Positions 1 to 8,741 of a stretch of DNA of 64,000 nucleotides are shown here, piece after piece (within the stretch, counting starts at the first letter, position 1; every line of letters begins with the position of its first letter). This stretch comes from Aquimarina mycalae (GTDB lineage Bacteria > Bacteroidota > Bacteroidia > Flavobacteriales > Flavobacteriaceae): the NCBI RefSeq assembly GCF_029906345.1, contig NZ_JARYGY010000007.1:248001-312000 (forward strand). Reading direction: 5' to 3'. The position numbers were made by a program, and so were the translations under genes. The notes beneath the pieces were generated by a model. That model saw only the letters and a list, made by a program, of their open reading frames with translations. It searched no databases and was not told the DNA's origin.

Positions 1-912
1 GGCGCCGAAATGCATAGTAGAATTTCTGGAGTTTCTGATTACTTGGCAGAGGATGAACTCGATGCTATTAGAATTGCAAGAGAGATCATGGCCTTTATTC
101 CAGAACCAAAACCACATTTAGTACCAGAACAACCAATAAAAGAGCCACTTTTTTCTGCAGATGAGATTCTTGGAGTAGTTCCTGTAGATACCAAAACACC
201 TTTTGATATTAGAGAATTAATCATGCGAATAGCAGATGGTTCAGAGTTTTCAGAATTTAAATCTGAGTATGGAAATACTATGGTATGCGGATGGACAAAA
301 ATACACGGATATCCCGTAGGAATTCTAGGCAATAATGGAGTTATTTTTTCAGAATCTGCTAATAAAGCAGCGCAATTTATACAATTATCCAATCAAAAAA
401 ATATTCCATTATTATTCTTGCAAAATACTACAGGTTATATGGTAGGTAAAGCTTATGAAGAAGGAGGTATTATTAAGAATGGAGCTAAACTTATTAATGC
501 CGTTTCTAATAGTAAAGTACCCTCGATAACTTTAATGATTGGTTCCTCGTTTGGTGCTGGAAATTATGGTATGAACGGAAGATCTTATGAGCCTAATTTT
601 CTCTTTGCATACCCAAATTCAAAGATTGGAGTAATGGGATCTCAGCAGTTAGCTGGTGTGATGCGTATTATTCAAAAAACTTCAGCTAAGGCAAAAGGGA
701 TTCCTTACAATGAAGACCAGGCAAAAATGATAGAAGGAATGCTTATCGCAGAAGCCGAGTCAAAAGCTTCGTCTTGGCATTCTACATCAGAATTGTGGGA
801 TGATGGAGTCATAAACCCTAAAGAAACCAGAAACTATTTAGGTTTTTCTTTGGCCGTATTGTATAACCAGGAAATAAAAGGAGCTAGTAGTTATGGTGTC
901 TGGAGACATTAA
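1..912 (+). CDS. Acyl-CoA carboxylase, carboxyltransferase (beta) subunit, 3' part
   Basis: This is the C-terminal 303 residues of a biotin-dependent acyl-CoA carboxylase carboxyltransferase; the reading frame is open from base 1, so the true start lies outside the window. It would transfer carboxylate from carboxybiotin to an acyl-CoA, working with the biotin carboxylase encoded next. The sequence shows the crotonase-like carboxyltransferase fold: GAEMHSRISGVSDYLAEDE at the left edge, NTTGYMVGKAYEEGG, and FGAGNYGMNGRSYEPNFLF, motifs shared by methylcrotonoyl-CoA, geranyl-CoA and propionyl-CoA carboxylase beta subunits. The company it keeps (crotonase, acyl-CoA dehydrogenases, BKACE) fits a methylcrotonoyl/geranyl-type substrate better than propionyl-CoA, but substrate is inference. 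The gap to the next gene is 15 bases. Confidence 0.93.
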   Translation, partial: GAEMHSRISGVSDYLAEDELDAIRIAREIMAFIPEPKPHLVPEQPIKEPLFSADEILGVVPVDTKTPFDIRELIMRIADGSEFSEFKSEYGNTMVCGWTKIHGYPVGILGNNGVIFSESANKAAQFIQLSNQKNIPLLFLQNTTGYMVGKAYEEGGIIKNGAKLINAVSNSKVPSITLMIGSSFGAGNYGMNGRSYEPNFLFAYPNSKIGVMGSQQLAGVMRIIQKTSAKAKGIPYNEDQAKMIEGMLIAEAESKASSWHSTSELWDDGVINPKETRNYLGFSLAVLYNQEIKGASSYGVWRH

Positions 913-927
913 GATCCTATTACAAAT

Positions 928-2907
928 ATGAAAAATATCAATACCATATTAATTGCGAATCGAGGAGAAATTGCCTCGAGAATTATCCGTACCTGTAAAA
1001 AGATAGGTATTACTTGTGTTGCAGTATATTCTGAAGCGGATAAAAATGCACCATTTGTTAAACAAGCAGATTTGGCAATCCATATTGGAGATCCAGAACC
1101 ATCTAAGTCATATTTGGATCAAGATAAAATCATTGCAGCAGCATTACGTTCTGGCGCAGATGCCATACATCCTGGATATGGGTTTTTATCAGAAAACGCT
1201 TCATTTGCTCAACGATGTTTTGATGAAGGGATTATTTTTATTGGCCCAAAACCAGAGGTTATTGAATCCATGGGATCCAAGTCCCATGCAAAAATGATTA
1301 TGGAACAATCAGGAGTTCCAGTAATACCAGGATATAAAGGAAAAGCGCAATCGGATGCAATTTTAAGAGAAGAAGCTTTAAAAGTTGGGTTTCCATTATT
1401 GTTAAAAGCAACTGCTGGTGGTGGTGGAAAAGGAATGCGCATCGTATATGAAGAAAAAGATCTTGAAAATGCAATTGCTTCTGCAAAAAGAGAAGCAAAA
1501 AACGCATTTGGTGATGATGAATTACTGATCGAAAAATACATTGAATCTGGAAGACATATTGAATTTCAAATTTTTGGAGATCAACATGGTAATATCATCC
1601 ATTTATTAGAAAGAGAATGTACTATCCAAAGGCGTTACCAAAAAGTAATTGAAGAAAGCCCTTCTCCTGTAATGACCGATGCACTAAGAACAAGCATGGG
1701 TGAAGCTGCGGTTTTAGCGGCTAAATCTTTGAACTATGATAATGCAGGAACTGTAGAATTTATTTTTGATGATAAAACCCAGAACTTTTATTTCCTGGAA
1801 GTGAATACCAGATTACAAGTTGAGCATCCAGTAACGGAGGCGATTACAGGGCTTGATTTAGTGCAGATGCAAATAGAATCTGCTAAAGGACTTCCGTTAC
1901 TAATTAGACAAGATGAAGTCAAAGCAAATGGCTATGCTATTGAAGCTAGATTGTATGCAGAGGATGCCGCTAATAATTTTGCGCCTGTAACAGGAACCAT
2001 TCATACGTTTGAATTTTCTAATATAGAAGGACTTCGAATAGAATCAGCAATCGAATCAGGATCAGAGATCTCAATGTTTTATGACCCAATGATTGCCAAA
2101 ATAATTGTAAGTGATACAGATAGAGAATCTGCACATAATAAACTTAGCTATGCACTTAAACACTTAGTTTGTCAAGGAACCATAACAAATCAAAGCTTTT
2201 TGCAAACCCTGCTTCAGCATGAAGATTTTAGAGCAGGAAAATATGATACTCATTTTATTGATAAACGGATCGATCTTTCCAAATTAAATAACCTAACCAA
2301 AAACCATATAGAGGAAATAGCCTTAGCGGCTACTCTATATAGCTGGAATGAAAGAGAAGTTTCAAGAAAAACACTAAGAAGTCTTCCTTCAGGATGGAGG
2401 AATAATTTTTACGAGTACCATAAAGAAATTTTCCTTATCAATGATCAGGAAGTAATTGTTCAATATAGATTCTTGGATAATAATTTTACTGTAATTATTG
2501 ATGAAAAAGAAACTGAAGCAAATATTATTGACGTAGATCAAAACTTGATTCGTCTTAATATTAGTGGTTTGCAAAAAAGCTTTTCAATACTGAAAGTGAA
2601 TAATGATTATTATGTACACGCTGCAGATATTGGTAATGTTAGTGTGATTAAAAAAGATCGCTTTCCAGCAAAAGAAAAAGAAAAGGTAAATGGAGGATAC
2701 GAATCCCCTATACCTTCACAAATTGTCAAAATTCATATTGCTACAGGTGAACAGATTACAAAAGGAGATCCATTATTAGTACTTTCTTCTATGAAAATGG
2801 AAACAGTGATTGAAGCAGATGAAGATGGTATTATAGAAGAAGTATATGTAGAAGAAGGAAATAATGTAGAAGCTGGTTTTTTACTGTTAAAAATTAATAA
2901 AAATTAA
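928..2907 (+). CDS. Acyl-CoA carboxylase, biotin carboxylase + biotin carrier subunit
   Basis: A 659-residue protein that carboxylates its own biotin with ATP and bicarbonate and passes the carboxylate to the carboxyltransferase encoded upstream. The N-terminus (ILIANRGEIASRIIRTCKK) starts the biotin carboxylase domain, the glycine-rich GGGGKGMR loop of the ATP-grasp fold lies near residue 165, and EVNTRLQVEHPVTE near residue 295 is the active-site signature. A biotinyl domain fills the last 75 residues, with the biotin site SSMKMET and the acceptor lysine at K623. This two-in-one layout is that of methylcrotonoyl-CoA and geranyl-CoA carboxylase alpha subunits (LiuD/AtuF type). The stop is separated from the next start by only 2 bases, so translation is probably coupled. 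Confidence 0.95.
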   Translation: MKNINTILIANRGEIASRIIRTCKKIGITCVAVYSEADKNAPFVKQADLAIHIGDPEPSKSYLDQDKIIAAALRSGADAIHPGYGFLSENASFAQRCFDEGIIFIGPKPEVIESMGSKSHAKMIMEQSGVPVIPGYKGKAQSDAILREEALKVGFPLLLKATAGGGGKGMRIVYEEKDLENAIASAKREAKNAFGDDELLIEKYIESGRHIEFQIFGDQHGNIIHLLERECTIQRRYQKVIEESPSPVMTDALRTSMGEAAVLAAKSLNYDNAGTVEFIFDDKTQNFYFLEVNTRLQVEHPVTEAITGLDLVQMQIESAKGLPLLIRQDEVKANGYAIEARLYAEDAANNFAPVTGTIHTFEFSNIEGLRIESAIESGSEISMFYDPMIAKIIVSDTDRESAHNKLSYALKHLVCQGTITNQSFLQTLLQHEDFRAGKYDTHFIDKRIDLSKLNNLTKNHIEEIALAATLYSWNEREVSRKTLRSLPSGWRNNFYEYHKEIFLINDQEVIVQYRFLDNNFTVIIDEKETEANIIDVDQNLIRLNISGLQKSFSILKVNNDYYVHAADIGNVSVIKKDRFPAKEKEKVNGGYESPIPSQIVKIHIATGEQITKGDPLLVLSSMKMETVIEADEDGIIEEVYVEEGNNVEAGFLLLKINKN

Positions 2908-2909
2908 CT

Positions 2910-3728
2910 ATGGATTTTTTTGATACTGCACTCATTAAAGATGCACTGAACCAAAAGTATGCTTTTGTGAAGTTAAAGGTAGAAGATCATGTAATGACCT
3001 TAACCTTGGATAGAACTGAGAAGAAAAATGCCATACATCCTCAGATGGTTCAGGAAATCGCGTTTGCAATGCAATTTGCTAAACAAACTAATACAATTAG
3101 AGCGATAGTTATAGATGCTGCAGGAGATGTGTTTTGTGCAGGTGCTGATTTAAAAGCTTTTATGGGAATTGTTGGAGAATTCGAATCCTCTATTCCACTG
3201 GCAAAAGAAGAGGTGCTTATAGGAGAGCTTTTTAACAAAGTACATAAACCCATTATTACAAAAGTAGAAGGCAAAGTATTGGCAGGAGGTTTTTTCTTTC
3301 TGGCAGGAGCTAATTATGTAGTATGTAATGAAGGAATTACATTAGGATTGCCAGAGGTTAAAAGAGGCCTGTTCCCATTTCAGGTAATGGCTGCGTTGTT
3401 AGAAATAATGCCGAAACGAGCAGTAGTTGATTGGTGTATAAGAGGATATGATCTGGATGTAAAAGATGCGAAAAACTTTGGATTGATTACGCACATTACA
3501 ACTCCAGATACAATGAAAAAAACTGTTGAAGATATACTTAGCGATATCAAGATAAATTCTCCCACAGCAATTCGATTAGGCTTGGAAGCCTTGGATACAA
3601 TAAATGAACAAGCATCGACGCATAAATATCTTATGGAGATGCTTCAAAAAACGGTGAGTTCTAAAGATGGACAGGAAGGATTACTTGCTTTTAGACAAAA
3701 AAGACAACCTGTTTGGACAGGAGAATGA
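2910..3728 (+). CDS. Enoyl-CoA hydratase/isomerase (crotonase) family protein
   Basis: A 272-residue crotonase-fold enzyme, likely hydrating the carboxylated enoyl-CoA made by the preceding carboxylase, the step done by LiuC or AtuE in related pathways. The oxyanion-hole segment FCAGADLKAF lies at about residues 75-84. The second active-site region reads GGFFFLAGA...GLPEVKRG. Aligned by eye to rat crotonase, the Glu164 equivalent is present (E149) but the Glu144 equivalent is phenylalanine (F129). Many family members that are isomerases or special hydratases keep only one acid, so the exact reaction is uncertain. It sits in the middle of the operon with short spacers (2 and 19 bases). Confidence 0.88.
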   Translation: MDFFDTALIKDALNQKYAFVKLKVEDHVMTLTLDRTEKKNAIHPQMVQEIAFAMQFAKQTNTIRAIVIDAAGDVFCAGADLKAFMGIVGEFESSIPLAKEEVLIGELFNKVHKPIITKVEGKVLAGGFFFLAGANYVVCNEGITLGLPEVKRGLFPFQVMAALLEIMPKRAVVDWCIRGYDLDVKDAKNFGLITHITTPDTMKKTVEDILSDIKINSPTAIRLGLEALDTINEQASTHKYLMEMLQKTVSSKDGQEGLLAFRQKRQPVWTGE

Positions 3729-3747
3729 AAATAAAATTTAAGAAGAT

Positions 3748-4617
3748 ATGCCTTTTAAAAAAATGATTCTTTCAGCAGCTCTTACAGGAGCAGCAACAAA
3801 TAGAACACATTGCCCAGACATACCATATACTCCTCAGGAGTTAGGGTTAGAAGCAAAACGTGCGGTAGATGCAGGAGCAGCAATCGTTCATATTCATGCT
3901 AGAGAAGATAATGGTATGCCCAGTTGGAGAACAGAAGTATTCGAACAAATTACCCAAGAAGTTCGAAAACATTGCCCTGATGTAATTATTAACTACTCTA
4001 CAGGAGCTATTGGGCTTTCTATAGATGATAGACTAAAACATTTGCCAGTTACAAAACCAGATATGGCTGCGTTCAATATGGGAAGTATGAATTATGCCAT
4101 TTTTTCTAAAAGAGCTAAACAATTTATTTGGAATGGTGTTTTTGAAAATTCGTATGATGATATGATCAAGGTAGTTACTACCATGAATGAGCATAATATT
4201 TGCCCAGAAATGGAATGTTTTGATACAGGACATATCAGAAATGCAGAACCTCTAAAATCAATGGGACTTTTGCCAGATAATGCTTGCTATAGTTTAGTGA
4301 TGGGAGTAATGGGAGGAATACCAGCAACTGCAGAAAATCTAATCCATCAAATAAAACAGGTTCCCGACGGAGCTTTTTGGCAATCTATAGTCATTAGTCG
4401 CAAACAATGGCAACTCTCTGCCATTGCCGCCGCAATGGGAGGGAATTTTAGAGTAGGATTAGAGGATAATTTTTATTTGCCTAATGGAGATATGGCAAAA
4501 TCTAATGGAGAACTAGTAGAAGCTGGAGCTTCCTTGGCCAGAATGATCGGAAGAGAAATTGCTTCTATAGAAGAAGCAAGAGCAATGCTTAATATTCCAA
4601 AAAAAGTAAATGCATAA
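3748..4617 (+). CDS. Beta-keto acid cleavage enzyme (BKACE, DUF849 / Kce family)
   Basis: A 289-residue TIM-barrel protein of the BKACE family, whose founder is 3-keto-5-aminohexanoate cleavage enzyme (Kce) of lysine fermentation. The family condenses a beta-keto acid with acetyl-CoA and splits it to acetoacetate plus a new acyl-CoA, using a divalent metal. The metal-binding pair is visible as VHIHARE (H48, H50), and the third ligand is the glutamate of VGLEDNFY (E239). Length is typical. BKACE members act on many different beta-keto acids, and nothing here fixes the substrate; the operon suggests a keto acid made after carboxylation and hydration of a branched enoyl-CoA. Calling it Kce itself would be over-annotation, since no other lysine fermentation genes are nearby. 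Confidence 0.92.
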   Translation: MPFKKMILSAALTGAATNRTHCPDIPYTPQELGLEAKRAVDAGAAIVHIHAREDNGMPSWRTEVFEQITQEVRKHCPDVIINYSTGAIGLSIDDRLKHLPVTKPDMAAFNMGSMNYAIFSKRAKQFIWNGVFENSYDDMIKVVTTMNEHNICPEMECFDTGHIRNAEPLKSMGLLPDNACYSLVMGVMGGIPATAENLIHQIKQVPDGAFWQSIVISRKQWQLSAIAAAMGGNFRVGLEDNFYLPNGDMAKSNGELVEAGASLARMIGREIASIEEARAMLNIPKKVNA

Positions 4618-4619
4618 TT

Positions 4620-5426
4620 ATGTTTAAGTCAGATACATTTAAAGACAAAGTAATATTAGTAACAGGAGGAAGATCAGGCATAGGTTTTCAGATTGCTAAG
4701 GATTTTTTGCAACTTGGAGGAAAGGTAATTATATGCTCTCGAAAAGAGGATCAACTTAAAACCGCTGCCGAAGAATTATCAGCATATGGTGAGTTGTCCT
4801 ATAAAGCTTGTGATATTCGCAATACTGATGAGATTCAGTCACTTGCCACTATGATAAAAGAGAAATATAAAGGATTAGATATTTTGATTAATAATGCAGG
4901 AGGTCAATTTCCTGCTTTGGCAGAATATATTAATGATAAAGGTTGGAATGCGGTGATTAATAATAACCTTAATGGAACATTCGCCATGACTAGGGAAATG
5001 GCGAATGCTTTTTTTATTCCGCAAAAGCAAGGAGTAATTGTCAATATTATCGCTGAGGTATTGCGCGGATTTCCAGGAATGGCACATACGGGAGCTGCAA
5101 GAGCTGGAGTCGAAAATCTAACCAAAACACTAGCTCAGGAATGGAGTGATTTCAATATAAGAATCAATTGTGTAGCACCTGGAATTATAGAATCAAGCGG
5201 ATTGGATAATTACCCGAAACAGATTCAGGATATGTTTGAAGAAGCACAAAAAGCTATTCCTTTAAAAAGGTTTGGTAAAGTAGAAGATGTTTCAAATGCG
5301 GTAACATTTTTATCAAGTCCTATGTCAGCATATATTACTGGAGTTTCATTATATGTCGATGGAGCGCAACATTTAGGGTTCGATAAGATGGGCTTGGCGA
5401 ATGTACTTAAATCATTTATGAATTAA
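4620..5426 (+). CDS. SDR family oxidoreductase, 2,4-dienoyl-CoA reductase-like
   Basis: A 268-residue short-chain dehydrogenase/reductase with the N-terminal dinucleotide motif VTGGRSGIG and the LINNAGG motif. The classical catalytic YxxxK is missing. The equivalent stretch is MAHTGAARAGVENL, which matches the dienoyl-CoA reductase/peroxisomal trans-2-enoyl-CoA reductase group (normally AHxGxAKAG), but the group's conserved lysine is arginine here (R161). The downstream VAPGII segment and a near-C-terminal DGAQHLG are typical. It probably reduces or oxidises a CoA-linked intermediate of the operon pathway with NADP(H); AtuG-like enzymes of terpene catabolism belong to the same broad group. 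It starts 2 bases after the BKACE stop. Confidence 0.85.
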   Translation: MFKSDTFKDKVILVTGGRSGIGFQIAKDFLQLGGKVIICSRKEDQLKTAAEELSAYGELSYKACDIRNTDEIQSLATMIKEKYKGLDILINNAGGQFPALAEYINDKGWNAVINNNLNGTFAMTREMANAFFIPQKQGVIVNIIAEVLRGFPGMAHTGAARAGVENLTKTLAQEWSDFNIRINCVAPGIIESSGLDNYPKQIQDMFEEAQKAIPLKRFGKVEDVSNAVTFLSSPMSAYITGVSLYVDGAQHLGFDKMGLANVLKSFMN

Positions 5427-5431
5427 TTTTT

Positions 5432-7210
5432 ATGGAACCTAAACTAGAAACAATTAAAGGTGGTGAGTTTTTGATCAAAACGAGTAATCCTAATACCGTG
5501 TTTACTCCTGAAGATTATACAGAAGAACATCATATGCTTCGCGAAGCTATTCGGGATTTTTTAAATAAAGAAATAGAACCGCTTAAAGAAGTTTTTGATA
5601 GTAAAAAAGGAACCGAAATTGCTCCTGAAATATTAGAAAAACTTGGAGAATTAGGGTTTTTGGCAATTTCAGTTCCCGAAAGTATCGGAGGAATGGGATG
5701 TGATATCAAAACAGATTTAGTAGCTTCAGAAATCATGTCTGATAGTTTTTCTTTCTCTCAAACCTTAGGAGTACAAAGAGGATTGGGTGTCAATACCATT
5801 TTGTTTTATGGAACAGCACCCCAAAAAACTAAATATCTGGATAATATTCTATCTGGAAAACTAAAATGTTCATATTGCTTGACAGAACCAGGAGCTGGAT
5901 CCGATGCTAATTCTGGTAAAACAAAAGCTACCATAAGTGAAGATGGCACACATTATATCCTCAATGGTCAAAAAATGTGGATTACCAATGCTGGTTTTGC
6001 AGACGTCTTTTCGGTGTTTTGTAAAATAGAAGATGATGAAAATTTATCCTGTCTTATTGTAGAAAAAGAATGGGGAGTAATGTTAGGCGCAGAAGAGAAC
6101 AAATTAGGAATACATGGTTCTTCAACAAGACAGGTGTTTTTCGAAAATGTAAAAGTACCTGTAGAAAATCTACTGGGTGAGAGAAATAAGGGATTCAAGA
6201 TTGCAATGAATGCTCTTAATATGGGACGTCTGATGATCGGTGTAGCGGGATCTGCAATCGCAAAAAGAGGGTTTAAATTGGGTGTACAATATGCGAATCA
6301 GCGTATACAGTTTAATAAACCAATTGCATCCTTTGGAGCTATCCAAGAAAAAATAGCCAAAATGGCAACCGATATTTATGCTATCGAATCGGGATGGAAT
6401 CGATTAGGAGGTGATATGGATACGCTTTATGACGAATTTAGAGCAGAAGGTTTAGATCCATTATTAGCGAAACAAAAAGTTGCTCAGGAATTTGCTACAG
6501 AATGTGCTATCGTAAAAGTCTTCGGGTCTGAAGTAGAACAATATGTAATTGATGAGGCATTACAGATTCATGGTGGAATGGGGTTTTCTGGAGAAAGTGA
6601 AATCTCTATGCATTATAGAAACATTAGAGGTAACAGAATCTATGAAGGCACGAATGAAATCAATAGATTGGTAATTCCAGGAACGATTCTTAAATATGCA
6701 CTTAAGGGAAAACTACCATTAATGGAATCCGCAATGCAGGCTTTCCAGGATTTACAGTCAGGAAACCTAAAACCCGCAGATAGTAATAAACCATTTGGAG
6801 AATATGCGTTTGAATTTTTAGAAAACTGTAAGAAATCTGCTTTACTAATAAGTGGGCAGGCAATGCAAAAATTTCAACAGGATATTCAGGAAGAACAGGA
6901 AGTATTATCAAGGTTGGCAGATATTATTTCGCAAATATATATACTTGAAGGAGTCATACTTAGAACACTAAAAAGTAAAGAACAACATCAAAGTGTTCGA
7001 GAAGCGATAAGTTCTAACTGTATGAATAATGCTGCTGATCTGATTAGAGTAGCGGCTAAGGAAGTAATTTTTGCCGCTTCTGAAGGAGATATGAGACTAA
7101 TGAGCCTTAAAGCAATTCATAAATTATTACAGCTACCTGCACGTAACATTATTATGGATAGAAGAACAATTGCAACGCATTTTATACAAGAAAATCAGTA
7201 TAAAATCTAA
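5432..7210 (+). CDS. Acyl-CoA dehydrogenase, VLCAD-like with C-terminal extension
   Basis: A 592-residue FAD-dependent acyl-CoA dehydrogenase. It shows the signatures CYCLTEPGAGSDANSG and WITNAGFADVF of the middle domain and QIHGGMGFSGE plus RIYEGTNEINRLVIPGT of the C-terminal domain. The glutamate of YEGT (E405) is the catalytic base position of MCAD/VLCAD. About 160 further residues follow the core, as in VLCAD/ACAD9 proteins, where the tail helps dimerisation or membrane contact. It would introduce the alpha,beta double bond in an acyl-CoA and pass electrons to ETF. The start ATG lies 5 bases after the SDR stop. Substrate chain length cannot be read from the sequence. Confidence 0.93.
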   Translation: MEPKLETIKGGEFLIKTSNPNTVFTPEDYTEEHHMLREAIRDFLNKEIEPLKEVFDSKKGTEIAPEILEKLGELGFLAISVPESIGGMGCDIKTDLVASEIMSDSFSFSQTLGVQRGLGVNTILFYGTAPQKTKYLDNILSGKLKCSYCLTEPGAGSDANSGKTKATISEDGTHYILNGQKMWITNAGFADVFSVFCKIEDDENLSCLIVEKEWGVMLGAEENKLGIHGSSTRQVFFENVKVPVENLLGERNKGFKIAMNALNMGRLMIGVAGSAIAKRGFKLGVQYANQRIQFNKPIASFGAIQEKIAKMATDIYAIESGWNRLGGDMDTLYDEFRAEGLDPLLAKQKVAQEFATECAIVKVFGSEVEQYVIDEALQIHGGMGFSGESEISMHYRNIRGNRIYEGTNEINRLVIPGTILKYALKGKLPLMESAMQAFQDLQSGNLKPADSNKPFGEYAFEFLENCKKSALLISGQAMQKFQQDIQEEQEVLSRLADIISQIYILEGVILRTLKSKEQHQSVREAISSNCMNNAADLIRVAAKEVIFAASEGDMRLMSLKAIHKLLQLPARNIIMDRRTIATHFIQENQYKI

Positions 7211-7223
7211 AAAGAATATAATC

Positions 7224-8729
7224 ATGAATAGCTATTATTTTGATGAAGGGCATACTCTATTTAGAGAAAGTCTTAGGGCTTTTTTACAAAAAGAAGTGAT
7301 ACCAAATATTGACCAATGGGAAGAAGATCGACGTATACCGAGAGAAATATGGAAAAAAATGGGACAGATGGGTTTTCTTGGACTCTCTTACCCAGAAGAA
7401 TTTGGTGGAGCAAACCTTGATTTTTTCTATGATGTCATATTTGTTGAAGAAACTGCCAAAGTATTTTCAGGAGGATTTGCAATTACTCAGGCAGTAGTTC
7501 AATACATGTCAGGACCTTATATTTTGAAATATGGTTCTCAACAATTAAAAGAAAAATACCTTCCAGGAATTATCTCTGGTGAAAAAATCAGTTGTATTGG
7601 TATTTCTGAACCATCGGCTGGATCTGATGTCGCTAATATAAAAACAACAGCAATTCTGGATGGAGATCATTATATTCTTAATGGTTCGAAAACATTTATC
7701 ACCAATGCCATCTATGGAGATTTTGTGATATGTGTTGTAAAAACTGACCCCAAAGCAGGTCCAGAAGGAGTAAGTTTATTGATTGTAGATTTAGATAAAG
7801 AAGGGGTTTCTAGAACCAAATTAAAGAAATTAGGATGGCATGCTTCGGATACCGCAGAATTGGCATTTGATAATGTCAAAATACCTAAGGAAAACCTTAT
7901 TGGAGAAGAAGGACAAGGTTTTTATTATTTAATGGGTGGTTTACAAGTAGAGAGATTGGCGGGAGCGATTATGGGATATGCTGCCTGTGAAGCTGCGATG
8001 GGATATACACTACAATATATGTCCGAAAGATCAGCATTTGGCAGACCTATCAATAAGTTTCAGGTGTTAAGACATCGAATGGCCCAATTAGCTTCAGAAG
8101 TAGAAGCTTGTAAACAATTTGTATTATACTGTTCCAGATTAAATAATGATGGTAAGTATGCCGTAAAAGAATGTTCAATGGCAAAATTATTGGCAACAGA
8201 ATTGTCAGATAAAACAATGACGCAATGTTTACAATCTTTTGGAGGATATGGATATATGGAAGATTTTAAAATAGCCAGAATGTTTAGAGATAGCAGAATT
8301 GGAACTATAGGAGGTGGGACTTCAGAGATTATGAGAGAAATCATTGCAAAAATGGTCATCGATGATGTTTCTTATCAACAAGCGAATAAAAAAGAGGTAA
8401 ATAGTAATAATAATAACGAAAATAAGATTATGAGTAAAATAGAAAATGTACTTGAAACAATTCAGGAAAAAGCAGGAAAAGCAGATAGTTTACAAAATAC
8501 GCTGAAGTTTAACTTTGGAGAAGAGCAATTATACATCGATGGAACGGGTGATAAGAACCTTGTTTCTGTTGAAGATAAAGCAGCAGATTGTCAGGTAGAT
8601 GTAGAGTTTGACGATTTTATGGCATTGATCAAAGGAGAGCTTAATCCTATGGGAGCTGTAATGAACGGTAAAGTGAAAATTAAAGGTGATATGGGAGTTG
8701 CTATGAAATTACAGTCCCTGTTCGCCTAA
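7224..8729 (+). CDS. Acyl-CoA dehydrogenase fused to SCP2 sterol/lipid carrier domain
   Basis: A 501-residue fusion. Residues 1-385 are an acyl-CoA dehydrogenase of the IVD/LCAD type, with ISEPSAGSDVANIKT, FITNAIYGDFV and IGGGTSEIMREI. The likely catalytic base is E243 in GLQVERLAGA, the position used in isovaleryl-CoA and long-chain dehydrogenases, not the YEGT position of the preceding gene. Residues about 386-402 are an Asn-rich linker, and from M403 (ATG at 8430) to the end is an SCP2 domain that binds fatty acyl or sterol-like ligands. I chose the ATG at 7224 because MNSYYFDEGHTLFRE starts at the conserved family N-terminus and lies 13 bases after the previous stop; an upstream ATG at 7170 would overlap the previous gene. 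SCP2 could start separately at 8430. Confidence 0.92.
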   Translation: MNSYYFDEGHTLFRESLRAFLQKEVIPNIDQWEEDRRIPREIWKKMGQMGFLGLSYPEEFGGANLDFFYDVIFVEETAKVFSGGFAITQAVVQYMSGPYILKYGSQQLKEKYLPGIISGEKISCIGISEPSAGSDVANIKTTAILDGDHYILNGSKTFITNAIYGDFVICVVKTDPKAGPEGVSLLIVDLDKEGVSRTKLKKLGWHASDTAELAFDNVKIPKENLIGEEGQGFYYLMGGLQVERLAGAIMGYAACEAAMGYTLQYMSERSAFGRPINKFQVLRHRMAQLASEVEACKQFVLYCSRLNNDGKYAVKECSMAKLLATELSDKTMTQCLQSFGGYGYMEDFKIARMFRDSRIGTIGGGTSEIMREIIAKMVIDDVSYQQANKKEVNSNNNNENKIMSKIENVLETIQEKAGKADSLQNTLKFNFGEEQLYIDGTGDKNLVSVEDKAADCQVDVEFDDFMALIKGELNPMGAVMNGKVKIKGDMGVAMKLQSLFA

Positions 8730-8741
8730 ACAAAATATAGT

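Noticed and set aside
3748-4617. Naming this gene kce (lysine fermentation)
   Set aside because: BKACE members have many substrates, and no aminomutase or other lysine fermentation gene is near.
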